From the NCBI GenBank assembly GCA_963781345.1, contig CAWAFQ010000005.1:348496-412495 (forward strand): a stretch of 64,000 nt of DNA. Reading direction: 5' to 3'. The notes beneath the pieces were generated by a model that was not told where the DNA came from, searched no databases, and saw only the letters and a list, made by a program, of their open reading frames with translations. Shown one piece after another: positions 32,622-41,512 of this stretch (positions are counted from its first letter, which is position 1; every line of letters begins with the position of its first letter). Origin of the DNA: JBBRHQ01 sp963781345. GTDB taxonomy: Bacteria > Actinomycetota > Thermoleophilia > Solirubrobacterales > 70-9. The position numbers were made by a program, and so were the translations under genes.

Positions 32622-34022
32622 CTACGGCGGGCTCGACCGGGCGATCTGGCCGGCGGGAAAGGAGATCCGCAGGCGGGCGCCGCCGCCCTCGGCGTTCTCG
32701 GCGCTGACGGTGGCGCCGTGGGCTTCGGCGATCTCGCGCACTATCGCCAGTCCCAGACCCGATCCCCGCATCCCGCGCGCCTCTCTGGCACGGTGGAAGC
32801 GGTCGAAGACAAACGGCAGGTCGTCCTCGGGAATGCCCGGCCCGTGGTCGCGGACGACCAGCTCGTCGTCGTGCAGCGCGACCTCGACCAGGCCCCCTGG
32901 CCGGCTCCACTTGGCGGCATTGTCGAGGAGGTTGGTGACCGCCCGGCCGAGGCGCTCGGCATCGCCGCGGACGGAGCAGGGGTCGAGCCCGGCCGAGAAG
33001 TGAATACCCGGCGCGTGCAGGCGGGCCCTGCTGATCGCCTCGGCGACGACCGTCTCGAGCGCCACCTCCTCGCTCATCGGCTGGCGCTCGCCGCGCCGGG
33101 CAAGCTCGACCACGTCCTCGACCAGCAGGGTCAGCTCGTCCACCTGCCCGACCAGGTCGGCGCTCATTTCGCGCCGGTCCTCGGCGCCCAGATCGGGCCT
33201 GCGGAGCAGGACCTCGAGATTGGTCTTGACCGATGCCAGGGGGGTGCGCAGCTCATGCGAGGCGTCGGAGATCAGCCGCCGCTGGGCGACGACCGAGGAC
33301 TCGAGGGCGTCCAGGGTCGAGTTGTAGGTTCGGGCGAGGCGGCCGAGCTCGTCGTCGCCGCCCTCGGGCAAGCGCCGGCTGAGGTCGGCCTCTCCGGCGA
33401 CCGACTCGGTCTCCTCGGTGAAGCGCCGCACCGGCGCCAGCGAGGCGCGCGAGACGGCGCCGCCGAGCACCGCGGCGAGGACGATTCCGGCGACCGTGAT
33501 CGCGACAAGGATCAGGACGAGGTCCGAGAGGACGCTGTCGACTTCGTTCAGCGGGCGCGCGACCTGGACCGCGCCGCCGCCGGGCAGCGGCGCGGTGAGA
33601 ATCCGCAGATGATCGCCGGCGACGGTCTCGTCGTCGATCCGCCCCCCGCCGTTGCCCCTGGCGATCTCGCGGTCCGCGGGGCTCACGGGTAGGCGGGGCC
33701 CCGATCCGGGGCCCCGGATCGGGCGCCCACCGGGGCTGATGAACTGGGTCACGCCGGTGGCCCCGCCGAAGCGGGCCGCGTCGGGGTTGGGCGGAGGGAT
33801 CGAGCCCTGCGGCGGCAGCGGCGGGCGCGGCCCGCCCGGCGGCCGCGACCCGGTCCAGCCGGCCGTCAGGCCCTGGGCCGCGGCGGCGCGATCTCGGAGC
33901 GAGGAATCGACCTCACCTCGCAGCTTCGAGCGCACCGCGACATAGGCCCCGACCGAGGCCAGGGCGATCGCGACCGCCACCGCCAGGGCCGAGGCCAGCG
34001 CCAGCCGGCGACTGATCGTCAC
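32622..34022 (-). CDS. Membrane sensor histidine kinase (MprB-like)
   Basis: TM1 (LALASALAVAVAIALASVGAYVAV) and TM2 (LVLILVAITVAGIVLAAVLGGAV) flank a Pro/Gly-rich extracytoplasmic loop. HAMP (LAPVRRFTEETESVAGEADLSRRLPEGG), the H-box ISDASHELRTPLASVKTNLEVL, N-box VTNLLDNAAKWS, G1 VRDHGPGIPEDD, F-box FVFDRFHR and G2 GSGLGLAIVREIAEAHG are all intact in one frame. Coupled to the upstream regulator gene by a 4-nt overlap, in the normal regulator-then-kinase order. MprB/PrrB-type kinases respond to envelope stress; the signal here is unknown. Confidence 0.92.
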   Translation of the reverse strand: MTISRRLALASALAVAVAIALASVGAYVAVRSKLRGEVDSSLRDRAAAAQGLTAGWTGSRPPGGPRPPLPPQGSIPPPNPDAARFGGATGVTQFISPGGRPIRGPGSGPRLPVSPADREIARGNGGGRIDDETVAGDHLRILTAPLPGGGAVQVARPLNEVDSVLSDLVLILVAITVAGIVLAAVLGGAVSRASLAPVRRFTEETESVAGEADLSRRLPEGGDDELGRLARTYNSTLDALESSVVAQRRLISDASHELRTPLASVKTNLEVLLRRPDLGAEDRREMSADLVGQVDELTLLVEDVVELARRGERQPMSEEVALETVVAEAISRARLHAPGIHFSAGLDPCSVRGDAERLGRAVTNLLDNAAKWSRPGGLVEVALHDDELVVRDHGPGIPEDDLPFVFDRFHRAREARGMRGSGLGLAIVREIAEAHGATVSAENAEGGGARLRISFPAGQIARSSPP

Positions 34023-34717
34023 GGCGCCTCGCGCAGGACGTATCCGACCCCGCGCACCGTCTGGACCAGGCGCCGCTCGCCCCCGGCCTCGAGCTTGCGC
34101 CGCAGGTAGCCGATGTAGACGCCGAGCGAGTTGGAGGTCTCGCCGAAGTCGTAACCCCAGACGCGCTCGTTGATCAGCGATCGCGACAGCACCTGCCCCG
34201 GGTTGCGCATGAACAGCTCCAGCAGCGAGAACTCGGTCCTGGTCAGCTCAACCTGCCGGCCGTCGATCGTCACCCGCCGGGCGCCGATGTCGACGGAGAT
34301 CGGCCCGAAGCCGAGGCGCTCGCTGCCTGAGCCCTCGCCCGGGCCGCGCCGCAGCAGCGCCCGCAGCCGGGCCAGAAGCTCCTCGAGGGCGAAGGGCTTG
34401 ACCAGGTAGTCGTCGGCCCCGGCGTCGAGCCCGGCGACCCGGTCGCTGACCGTCTCGCGGGCGGTCAACATCAGCACCGGAGTCGTGTCCCCGGCGGCCC
34501 GCAGCCGGCGGCATACCTCGAGGCCGTCTATTCCAGGCATCAGCACGTCGAGCAGGATCGCGTCGGCCCGGGAGGTCTGGAGCGCGGAGATCGCCTCCTC
34601 GCCGCTGGCCGCCTCGTTCACCCCGTAGCCCTCGAGCGCGAGGGCACGGCGGATCGCCGAGCGCAGCGGTTGCTCGTCGTCGACTATCAGCACCTGCATG
34701 CCCGTAGCATCGGCCAT
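34019..34717 (-). CDS. OmpR-family response regulator (MprA-like)
   Basis: Receiver: VLIVDDEQPLRSAIRRAL, phospho-acceptor Asp in ADAILLDVLMPGIDGLEVC, Thr in LMLTARETVSDR, Lys in DDYLVKPFALEELLARLRALLRR. The winged-helix DNA-binding domain reads RRVTIDGRQVELTRTEFSLLELFMRNPGQVLSRSLINERVWGYDFGETSNSLGVYIGYLRRKLE and ends VRGVGYVLRE. At 232 residues it is full length. It is divergent from the HAD gene with 49 nt between starts, so its promoter overlaps that of the HAD gene. Confidence 0.93.
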   Translation of the reverse strand: MADATGMQVLIVDDEQPLRSAIRRALALEGYGVNEAASGEEAISALQTSRADAILLDVLMPGIDGLEVCRRLRAAGDTTPVLMLTARETVSDRVAGLDAGADDYLVKPFALEELLARLRALLRRGPGEGSGSERLGFGPISVDIGARRVTIDGRQVELTRTEFSLLELFMRNPGQVLSRSLINERVWGYDFGETSNSLGVYIGYLRRKLEAGGERRLVQTVRGVGYVLREAP

Positions 34718-34766
34718 CAGCCGAAGAATCCCGTAAGAGTCGGCCGCGCTGACTAGCCTGGCGGGG

Positions 34767-35549
34767 ATGGCGATCGCCGACGGCTACGACGGCTTCCTCT
34801 TCGACCTCGACGGTGTCGTCTGGCTGGGCGAGGACCCGATCCCCGGGGCGGCGGAGGGGATCGCCTCGCTGATCGCCGCCGGCAAGGAGGTCGCCTTCCT
34901 CACCAACAACCCGCGGGCGACGGCCGAGGACTACGCGGCCCGCCTCCGCGGCGACGGGATCGACGCCGGCCCCGGGCGCATCGTCACCGCCGGCGCCGTG
35001 ACCGCCGCCCTGGCCGCCGCCTCGCCTGCCGCCGGGCGGGGGGCCTTCGTCATCGGCACCGACTCCTTCAAGCGGGAGGTCGAGGGCGCAGGGGCGGCCG
35101 TGCTCGACGGCGAGGAGGGTGAATCGGCCGGGATCGTCGTCGTCTCAGGGCACATGGGCTTCGACTACGGGGAGCTTCGGATCGCGACCACGGCGCTGCT
35201 CTCCGGGGCGGAGCTGTTGGCGACCAACCGCGACCCGACGATGCCGATGCCCGAGGGGCCATGGCCGGGGACAGGCTCGATCCTGGCGGCGGTCGAGACC
35301 GCGTCTGGATGCTCGGCGACGGTCGGCGGCAAGCCGCAGCGCCACATCTTCGAACGGGCTCGAGACCTTGTCGGGGGCATGAGGGTGGCGATGGTCGGAG
35401 ACCGGCTCGACTCCGACGTCGCGGGGGCGGCCGCGGCAGGGCTCGAGACCATTCTCGTCCTCACCGGCGCCACCTCCCGCGAGCAGGCCGAGCGCTCCGG
35501 GGTGGTGCCAGGTCAGATCCTCAATAGCGTCGCCGACCTGAGCGTCTGA
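34767..35549 (+). CDS. HAD-IIA family sugar phosphatase
   Basis: NagD-type HAD hydrolase. Motif I FLFDLDGVVWLGEDPIPGA holds the nucleophile Asp; motif II is VAFLTNNPRAT; the C2 cap is in the middle (GADSFKREV-like GTDSFKREVEGAG, GHMGFDYGEL). Motif III lysine is in VGGKPQRHIFE, and motif IV is VAMVGDRLDSDVAGAAAAGLETILVLTG. TAGCCT sits 7 nt before ATG 34767, a leaderless-type start. It overlaps the nuclease gene by one base (TGATG). Likely acts on small phosphorylated sugars or related metabolites. Confidence 0.92.
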   Translation: MAIADGYDGFLFDLDGVVWLGEDPIPGAAEGIASLIAAGKEVAFLTNNPRATAEDYAARLRGDGIDAGPGRIVTAGAVTAALAAASPAAGRGAFVIGTDSFKREVEGAGAAVLDGEEGESAGIVVVSGHMGFDYGELRIATTALLSGAELLATNRDPTMPMPEGPWPGTGSILAAVETASGCSATVGGKPQRHIFERARDLVGGMRVAMVGDRLDSDVAGAAAAGLETILVLTGATSREQAERSGVVPGQILNSVADLSV

Positions 35550-36251
35550 TGGGATCGCGAACGGGAATCGCCGCAGTGCTCGCCGCCGTGGCCGCAGTGG
35601 CGCTGGCGGCGAGCGCTTCCCCTGCCCGCGCGGCCGACCGCGACTGCTCGGACTTCGCCAGCCAGAGGGCGGCGCAGAACTACTTCATCGCCAAGGGTGG
35701 GCCCCGGCGCGACCCCGACCGCCTCGACTCCGACGGCGACGGCACCGCCTGCGAGACCCTCCCCTGCCCGTGCAAGTACGGCCAGGGGAACGGCGGTGGC
35801 CACAGGGGGCAGCCGATCAAGGCGCGGATCGTCCACGTCGTCGACGGCGACACCGTCAGAGTGCGGGCAAAGGGCACACGCCGGCGCTATTACGACGTGC
35901 GGGTGATCGGGATCGACACCCCGGAGAAATACGGGGGCCGCGAGTGCGGCTCCGCCGGCGCCTCGCGGTCCATGCGCCACCTGGCGCCGGTCGGCCTGCG
36001 GGTGGAGCTGGTCACCGACCCGACCCAGGATCTCTTCGATCGCTACGGCCGCCTGCTGGCCTACGTGGTGCGGCGCAGCAACGGCCGTGACCTCGGCCGC
36101 ACCCAGATCGCCCGAGGGTGGGCCAAGGTCTACGTCTTCGAGCGCCCGTTCAAGACGGGTCCACCGCTACCGCCGCTCAGCCCGCCGTGCCCGCCGCGCC
36201 GATCGCGGCGTCTGGGGGCGCTGCGGCGGCGACTTCCATCACCCTCAGTAG
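35549..36251 (+). CDS. Secreted thermonuclease-like (SNase) with N-terminal excalibur domain, frameshifted at the end
   Basis: Signal peptide (IAAVLAAVAAVALAASASPARA) then an excalibur calcium-binding motif: DRDCSDFASQRAAQNYF...DPDRLDSDGDGTACETLPC. The SNase fold follows: ARIVHVVDGDTVRV, VRVIGIDTPEKYG (catalytic Asp region), DLFDRYGRLLAYV with the catalytic Arg, and AKVYVFERPFK. Near 36157 one extra G shifts the frame; the proper ending (VHRYRRSARRARRADRGVWGRC...) stops at TAG 36251. Excalibur normally sits at the C-terminus of such nucleases; here it is N-terminal. Extracellular DNA/RNA degradation inferred. Confidence 0.85.
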
Positions 36252-36475
36252 GGCACCGAGATCCGCACCAGAACCCTGCCTGCGCAGAAGAGCCGGGCCG
36301 AGCGATCCTCGTAGCGGACCAGCCGCAGCGTCCCCGGCTTCGAGCACTCGACCCGGGCCGCGGGGGAGGCCGCCGCCGACCCGGCGGTCCACAGGACCAC
36401 GGCGGCCAAGGTGATCGCCAGCGCTCGACGTGCCATGGGGCCCCAAGGACCCGGCGAACCCTTCCTCTCCCCCAT
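36245..36475 (-). CDS. Small secreted protein with two cysteines
   Basis: ATG 36475 follows GAAGGGAGA at good spacing; ATG 36436 is a later alternative. A basic N-region and the hydrophobic core ALAITLAAVVLWTAGSAAA make a signal peptide. The mature peptide is only about 40 residues (ARVECSKPGTLRLVRYEDRSARLFCAGRVLVRISVPY) with two cysteines likely to form a disulfide. It overlaps the convergent nuclease gene by 7 nt. Function unknown. Confidence 0.6.
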   Translation of the reverse strand: MGERKGSPGPWGPMARRALAITLAAVVLWTAGSAAASPAARVECSKPGTLRLVRYEDRSARLFCAGRVLVRISVPY

Positions 36476-36591
36476 CCGGAAATCTCCCTTCCCGTGAGTC
36501 GAGTGGTAAGTCGAGTGGCGAAAAACGGGACCTTGCCTCCCGAAAATCGCCACTCGACGCCGGCCGGGAGCCTGTGGGTCGATGCCGACGC

Positions 36592-37416
36592 TCAGCAGGG
36601 ACGTTCGACGAGGTCGGCTGAGGAGATCAGCCAGCGGTCGCCTGAGCGGACCAGGGAGTAGCTGCCGCTGAAGTCGGTGCAGCCGTTGACCAGCGAGTCG
36701 GTGCGCAGCGAGTCGACCTGCACGGTCGCGGTGGTATCGGTCTCCTCGACGAGGGTGGCGTCCAGCTGCGCGTCGATGAGGAGGTCGGCGATCCGCTCCG
36801 AGACCCAGATCGTCTTGCCGCCGAGGCTGTCGAGGAGCTCCGGCGTGAGGTCGTCGGCCGCCGCCAGGAAGCGGCCCTGCTCGAGCAGGTCGAAATGCGC
36901 CCGCAGCGACTCGACCGGGTCCAGGGCGGTCGCGGGGGCCTGACTGGCCGTCGGACCGGTCCGGCCGCCATCGTCGCCTCCGTTGATGACGACCACCGCG
37001 ATCAATCCGGCGAGAAGGCCGAGGATGATTGCGACGACGACGGCGACCAGGCCCCGCCCGGGGCGCCGCGACCCCGGCTGCCGCGGTGGCGGAGCCCGGA
37101 GCGGCGCCGGTTCCGGTGCGGGCGGGGGTGGAGTCGGTCTCTGGGACGGCGGCAAAGCCTCTGTCTCCCCCGCGTGAGGCTGGCGCTCGGTCGCGGGCTC
37201 TACCCTTGCCCCCTTCTCAGTCGGCGGATCGAGGCCCTCCCCCTCGCTCTCGGCACCGGTGAGCTGCTCGGTCTCGTCGGTATGCAACGGCCTCGGAAGC
37301 TGCTCGGCTCCGCAGGAGCGACAGTAGCGGTCGCCGGAGCCGATCGGCCCCCCGCACTCCGAGCAACGGTCGAGCCCGGTCCCCGCATCCCTCTCGCCGC
37401 TCCCGCTCGCTGGCAT
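36592..37416 (-). CDS. Zinc-ribbon membrane protein with extracellular NTF2-like tail
   Basis: The first 35 residues hold a double-CxxC zinc ribbon (CSECGGPIGSGDRYCRSCG). A Glu/Pro-rich linker of about 100 residues follows, then one membrane helix (GLVAVVVAIILGLLAGLIAVVVI), then about 120 extracellular residues (LDPVESLRAHFDLLEQGRFLAAADDLTPELL...WLISSADLVERPC). The exterior part has the helix-cone and beta-sheet pattern of NTF2/DUF4878-like domains, with two cysteines (NGCTDFS, ERPC). TACCCT lies 10 nt before ATG 37416. It is divergent from an MFS exporter. Role unknown; a membrane sensor or scaffold is a guess. Confidence 0.75.
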   Translation of the reverse strand: MPASGSGERDAGTGLDRCSECGGPIGSGDRYCRSCGAEQLPRPLHTDETEQLTGAESEGEGLDPPTEKGARVEPATERQPHAGETEALPPSQRPTPPPPAPEPAPLRAPPPRQPGSRRPGRGLVAVVVAIILGLLAGLIAVVVINGGDDGGRTGPTASQAPATALDPVESLRAHFDLLEQGRFLAAADDLTPELLDSLGGKTIWVSERIADLLIDAQLDATLVEETDTTATVQVDSLRTDSLVNGCTDFSGSYSLVRSGDRWLISSADLVERPC

Positions 37417-37497
37417 CGCCAGAATCAGGGTATCGGCGCGGCGAGAACCGACATCGGCCCAGCAGGAACCCCGCGCCGACTGACGTCGTTCGCCGGA

Positions 37498-38628
37498 GTG
37501 TTCGCGGCGACGATGCTGGCGATGCTGGCCGTGGGCGCGGTCCTGCCCGTCCTCCCCCACTACGTCCGCGGGCCGCTGGGCTCGGGAGACGTCGTCGTCG
37601 GGGTGGTGATCGGCTGCTACGCGATCACCGGGCTCGTCTTCCGGCCGCTCGCCGGGCGGATCGCCGACACGCGCGGTCGCCGGCGGGCGGTCGTCCTCGG
37701 CTCGCTGCTGGCCGCCGCCGCAGGGCTGCTCTATCTGGTGCCGGCCGGTGTCCCCGGGCTGATCGCCGCCCGTCTGATCCTCGGCGCCGGCGAGGGCACG
37801 GTGTTCACCGCCGGCTCGGCCTGGATCGTCGATCTGGCGCCGCCGGGGCGGCGCGGGCGGGTGATCGGCCTCTACGGGCTCGCCGTCTGGAGCGGGCTCA
37901 GCATCGGGCCGCTGATCGGGTCGCTGCTCCTCCATGCCGCCGACTACCAGCTCGTCTGGATCTTCGCCGCCGCCGCGCCGATGCTGGGCGGCCTGATCGC
38001 GCTGCGGCTCCCAGAGCCCTTCGTCCCGCCCGACGAGGCCGAGCTGCGGCCGCTGATCGCGGCCGAGTCGATCCGGCCCGGCTCGGCGCTTGCATTCGCA
38101 TCCGTCGGCTACGCGACCGTGGCGGCGTTCGTCGTCCTCCACCTCGACGCTCGCGGAATCGGGCACGGGGCGGTCGTCTTCGGCGCGTTCGCGGCGATGG
38201 TCGTCCTCACAAGGCTGATCGGGGGCGACCTCCCGGACCGGGTCGGCCCGGCCCGCTGTGCGGCCGGCGCGGCGACGGTCGAGTCGATTGGCCTGGCGAC
38301 GATCGCGGTCGCCCAGAGTCTGCCGGTGGCGATCGCCGGCGCCCTGGCGATGGGCGCCGCCTTCTCATTGCTCTACCCGTCGCTTTCTCTAATCGTCGTC
38401 GGCAGGGTGCCCGAGCACAGGCGCGGCGCCGCCCTCGGAACCTTCACCGCCTTCTTCGACGCCGGGGTCGGGTTGGGGGCACCGCTGGCGGGCGTCGCGG
38501 CGGCCGTTGCCGGCTACGAGGGAGCGTTCCTGCTCGCCGCGGCGTTCGCCCTGGTCGCCGCTGTCACGATCACATTCGCGATCTCGACCCGCGGGCGCGC
38601 CCTGGTGGCCGAGCTCAACGCTCGCTGA
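37498..38628 (+). CDS. MFS transporter (DHA-type exporter)
   Basis: Twelve hydrophobic segments are expected across about 376 residues. The loop 2-3 signature GRIADTRGRRRAVVLGSL and the motif GAGEGTVFTAGSAWIVDLAPPGRRGRVIGLYGLAVWSGLSIGPLIG (helices 4-5) are those of drug/metabolite exporters. The start is uncertain: GTG 37498 begins helix 1 directly, while CTG 37481 gives a slightly longer N-terminus. No ATG lies upstream in frame before the divergent gene. Substrate unknown. Its 3' end overlaps the thioesterase gene by 14 nt. Confidence 0.85.
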   Translation: MFAATMLAMLAVGAVLPVLPHYVRGPLGSGDVVVGVVIGCYAITGLVFRPLAGRIADTRGRRRAVVLGSLLAAAAGLLYLVPAGVPGLIAARLILGAGEGTVFTAGSAWIVDLAPPGRRGRVIGLYGLAVWSGLSIGPLIGSLLLHAADYQLVWIFAAAAPMLGGLIALRLPEPFVPPDEAELRPLIAAESIRPGSALAFASVGYATVAAFVVLHLDARGIGHGAVVFGAFAAMVVLTRLIGGDLPDRVGPARCAAGAATVESIGLATIAVAQSLPVAIAGALAMGAAFSLLYPSLSLIVVGRVPEHRRGAALGTFTAFFDAGVGLGAPLAGVAAAVAGYEGAFLLAAAFALVAAVTITFAISTRGRALVAELNAR

Positions 38629-39391
38629 CGAGCAGCGTCTGCAACGCCCGGCCGATCCGGCCCTGCTCGTCGAGCAGTAGGGAATCGGAGGTGCCGACCC
38701 CTTCGGGCTGCGGCAGCGTGACCGCGTCGAGACAGACCCACTCCCCGCGCGGAAGGCGCTCGAGATGGACCGAGAGGTCGACGTTGACGAACACGAACCG
38801 GCGCCAGTCGAGGGCCGAGCTGACGCCATTGCCGGAGTCGGCCACGACCAGGACTCGCTGCAGCGGGGTCGGCTCCTCCCCAGCCACCAGCGGCTCCCGC
38901 ATCCTCATCCAGACGGTGGCGGGACCCGGCTCGGTGAAGCCGCCGCTGAGGAACCGGTACTCGATCGCCGTGTGGTAGCCGACCTCCTCGCCGGTGGGGA
39001 AGTACTCGCCCTCGACGCCCTCCTCCGGGCCCGGCATCCCCTGGCGGGCCGGCGCCGGGTCGATCTCGACGGGGGAGCCCCGCAACCTCCAGGCGCGCGC
39101 CCGCATCAGTTCCAGCCCAGCGGTATCGGACAGCGAGGCCTCGATCAACTCGACCCGGCGGCCAGGGCGGAGGACCTCGGCGCTGACACGCAGTGCCGCG
39201 ATCGGCACCGGGCGCAGGATCTCGAAGGTGATCCGCCCGACATGGCCGCCTCCCCCGCCGAGCCGCTCGATCTCGCGGCCGAGCAGGCCCGCGGGCGGTC
39301 CGGCATGCTGGAAGTCCGGGTCCCAGGGCCCGCGGGTCGAAGCGGTGGCCAGATAGGTCTCGCCGTCGGACTCGTAGAAGGCTCCGGGCAT
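38615..39391 (-). CDS. Acyl-CoA thioesterase family protein (double hotdog)
   Basis: Two tandem hotdog modules: TASTRGPWDPDFQHAGPPAGLLGREIERL...GRITFEILRPVPIAALRVSAEVLRPGRRVELIEASL, then TVWMRMREPLVAGEEPTPLQRVLVVADSGNGVSSALDWRRFVFVNVDLSVHLERLPRGEWVCLDAVT. The second half shows the 'D...NG' helix and 'DL.V...R' strand of TesB-like thioesterases. It likely cleaves acyl-CoA esters in the cytoplasm. TAGGAT lies 6 nt before ATG 39391. Tail-to-tail overlap with the MFS gene. Confidence 0.85.
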   Translation of the reverse strand: MPGAFYESDGETYLATASTRGPWDPDFQHAGPPAGLLGREIERLGGGGGHVGRITFEILRPVPIAALRVSAEVLRPGRRVELIEASLSDTAGLELMRARAWRLRGSPVEIDPAPARQGMPGPEEGVEGEYFPTGEEVGYHTAIEYRFLSGGFTEPGPATVWMRMREPLVAGEEPTPLQRVLVVADSGNGVSSALDWRRFVFVNVDLSVHLERLPRGEWVCLDAVTLPQPEGVGTSDSLLLDEQGRIGRALQTLLVSER

Positions 39392-39459
39392 CGGCCGATC
39401 CTAGTCAGCGCCGCCGGGTCGGCTCCGTCCTCTACTTCAACGGGTCCGGCCGGCAGAGC

Positions 39460-40018
39460 TCAGCAGAGATCGCCGAAGTGCTGAACCCAGACGTAGGCGC
39501 GGCTGTAGCGGCCGAGCCGGCCGATGTCGAGGCCGACACCCAGGCCGTCGTAGCCGCGGGCGAGGATGTTCTGCGCGGTGCTCGGGGGAGCCCATCCAGG
39601 CGCGGAAGATCGAGCGGACGGTGCCGTAGCTGCCGCTGCCCCAGGCGATGTTCTCGCCGGCCCGCCAGCAGCGCGCCCGCAGGTAGCCGACGCGACGCAT
39701 CCAGTAGGTGAAGTCGCGCCCGCAGGCGTAGTGGCTGAAGCTGTCGCAGCGAATGATGTCGCCCGCCTTGTGCCCGGCGGATCGGTCGAGGTGGCGGTCG
39801 TCCCCGAGGCGGGCGAGGCCGACGTGGCGGCGGGCGAAGTTGGTCATGCAGCGCATGGACTGCTCCTGGACGGCCACAGGATCGGTGCGGTCGCGCTGGT
39901 GCTTGCAGGCTGAGGAGGGCGCCATCAGGCGGCTGATCTCGAGCGCCTGGGCCGATCCTGCCGCGGCGACGAGGATCGTGGTCGCGAGCGCAGCGACGAT
40001 TGCCGGCTTCCGGATCAC
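39460..40018 (-). CDS. Secreted CAP/SCP-domain protein, frameshifted near the end
   Basis: GTG 40018 follows AGAAGGCGAGG. Signal peptide KPAIVAALATTILVAAAGSAQA. The CAP (SCP/PR-1) fold is clear: QEQSMRCMTNFARRHVGLARL, LDRSAGHKAGDIIRCDSFSHYACG (the CAP cavity His), RCWRAGENIAWGSGSYGTVRSIFRAWMGSPEHR, then QNILARGYDGLGVGLDIG. The end lies in another frame after one extra G near 39585 and stops at TGA 39460. Cysteines may form disulfides. Bacterial CAP proteins are often binding or lytic surface proteins; role unknown. Confidence 0.82.
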
Positions 40019-40177
40019 CCTCGCCTTCTCGCCAGCAGTCGGGCCCCGCACAAGCGTCCAGGGACCGCCTGGACGTTTGTATGAGGGGAGCACCGGGTGC
40101 GAGCGGTCCTGCTCCGGCCGCGGCCCGTAACGGTCAGGTCATAACCTGGACTACCGGATAGATCGAGAAGGAGCGAG

Positions 40178-40585
<408 letters not shown>

Positions 40586-40858
40586 CCGCGCCGCCTCCTC
40601 CGCTCCACCTGAGAGCGCCGCATCCTCCGCTCCCGGAGACTCACCGAGTCAAAATCTGCGGGCTCTCGCTCCGCGTCCGGGGGCGGCTGGCCGCGGGCAG
40701 GCTGGCGTAGCGGGCATCCTGCCCGATGACCGCCGCACGCCCGGACGCGGGAGCGAGGCCCGACAGCATCATTTGACTCTGAGTGTCGGGCCTCGCGGGA
40801 GCGGAGGACGTGCGGCGCGGTCGTTCAGGCGGAGCGGAGGAGGCGGCGCAGTTGTTCA
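40586..40858. repeat. Hairpin-rich repeat element, copy A
   Basis: A 262-bp unit bounded by perfect 17-bp inverted ends (40588-40604 and 40833-40849). Inside are two perfect hairpins: 40671-40681 with 40740-40750 (11 bp), and 40753-40765 with 40784-40796 (13 bp, 18-nt loop). It fills the space between the stop codons of two convergent genes (TAA 40583, TGA 40858). The reverse complement of copy B (43754-43997) matches most of it closely. It could be a MITE-like mobile element, a REP-type element or a bidirectional terminator. Confidence 0.75.
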
Positions 40859-41512
40859 GACGCCGTTGCCGGAGGCGCCGCCGGCGCCGAGGTAACTGAA
40901 GCGGACGGCCAGGGCGACCGCCTCGGTGCGGGTGTCCACTTCGAGCTTGGCGATCGCGTTGCGGACGTGGGTGTGGACCGTCGCCGGGCTGAGTGAGAGG
41001 CGGTCGGCGATTTCCTTCACCCGCAGCCCCTCCGCCAGCAGCTCGAGGATCTGGCGCTCGCGCGGGGAGAGGTCGAGCAGCTTCTCCACCTCGGAGGGCT
41101 TGCCGCCGGCGAAGTCGCCGCCGAGGAAGGTGCCGCCGTTGGTGACCGCCTCGACCGCCCTGGCGATGTCCTCGGCAGGGGCCGACTTGAGCACGTAGCC
41201 GGAGGCCCCGGCGCGCAGCGCCAGCGCCAGCAGGTCGGGCTGGGCGTGGGCGGTGAAGATGATGACCTTGGTCATCGGCTTGACCCGGAGGACCTCCTTG
41301 GTCGCCTCGATCCCATCGCGCTTGGGAAGTTCGACGTCGATGATGAGGACGTCGGGCTCGAGCTCGGAGACCGTCTCCACCACGTCGCGCCCGTCGCTCG
41401 CCTCGCCGACGATCTCGACCGCGCTCGAGTTGGCCATGCGAGCTTTGATCGCATCGCGGACGATTTCGTGGTCGTCGCAGAGAACGACGCGCTTTGCATC
41501 GCGCACGTTCAT
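40856..41512 (-). CDS. NarL/FixJ-family response regulator
   Basis: Receiver: KRVVLCDDHEIVRDAIKARM, phospho-acceptor Asp in PDVLIIDVELPKRDGIEA, Thr in VIIFTAHAQ, Lys in GYVLKSAPAEDI. LuxR-type HTH: LDLSPRERQILELLAEGLRVKEIADRLSLSPATVHTHVRNAIAKLEV. A flexible Gly-rich tail ends at the edge of repeat element A, so the last codons lie in the repeat border. No partner kinase is adjacent. The start overlaps serS by 4 nt, so it is cotranscribed with serS, an unusual pairing. Confidence 0.92.
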   Translation of the reverse strand: MNVRDAKRVVLCDDHEIVRDAIKARMANSSAVEIVGEASDGRDVVETVSELEPDVLIIDVELPKRDGIEATKEVLRVKPMTKVIIFTAHAQPDLLALALRAGASGYVLKSAPAEDIARAVEAVTNGGTFLGGDFAGGKPSEVEKLLDLSPRERQILELLAEGLRVKEIADRLSLSPATVHTHVRNAIAKLEVDTRTEAVALAVRFSYLGAGGASGNGV

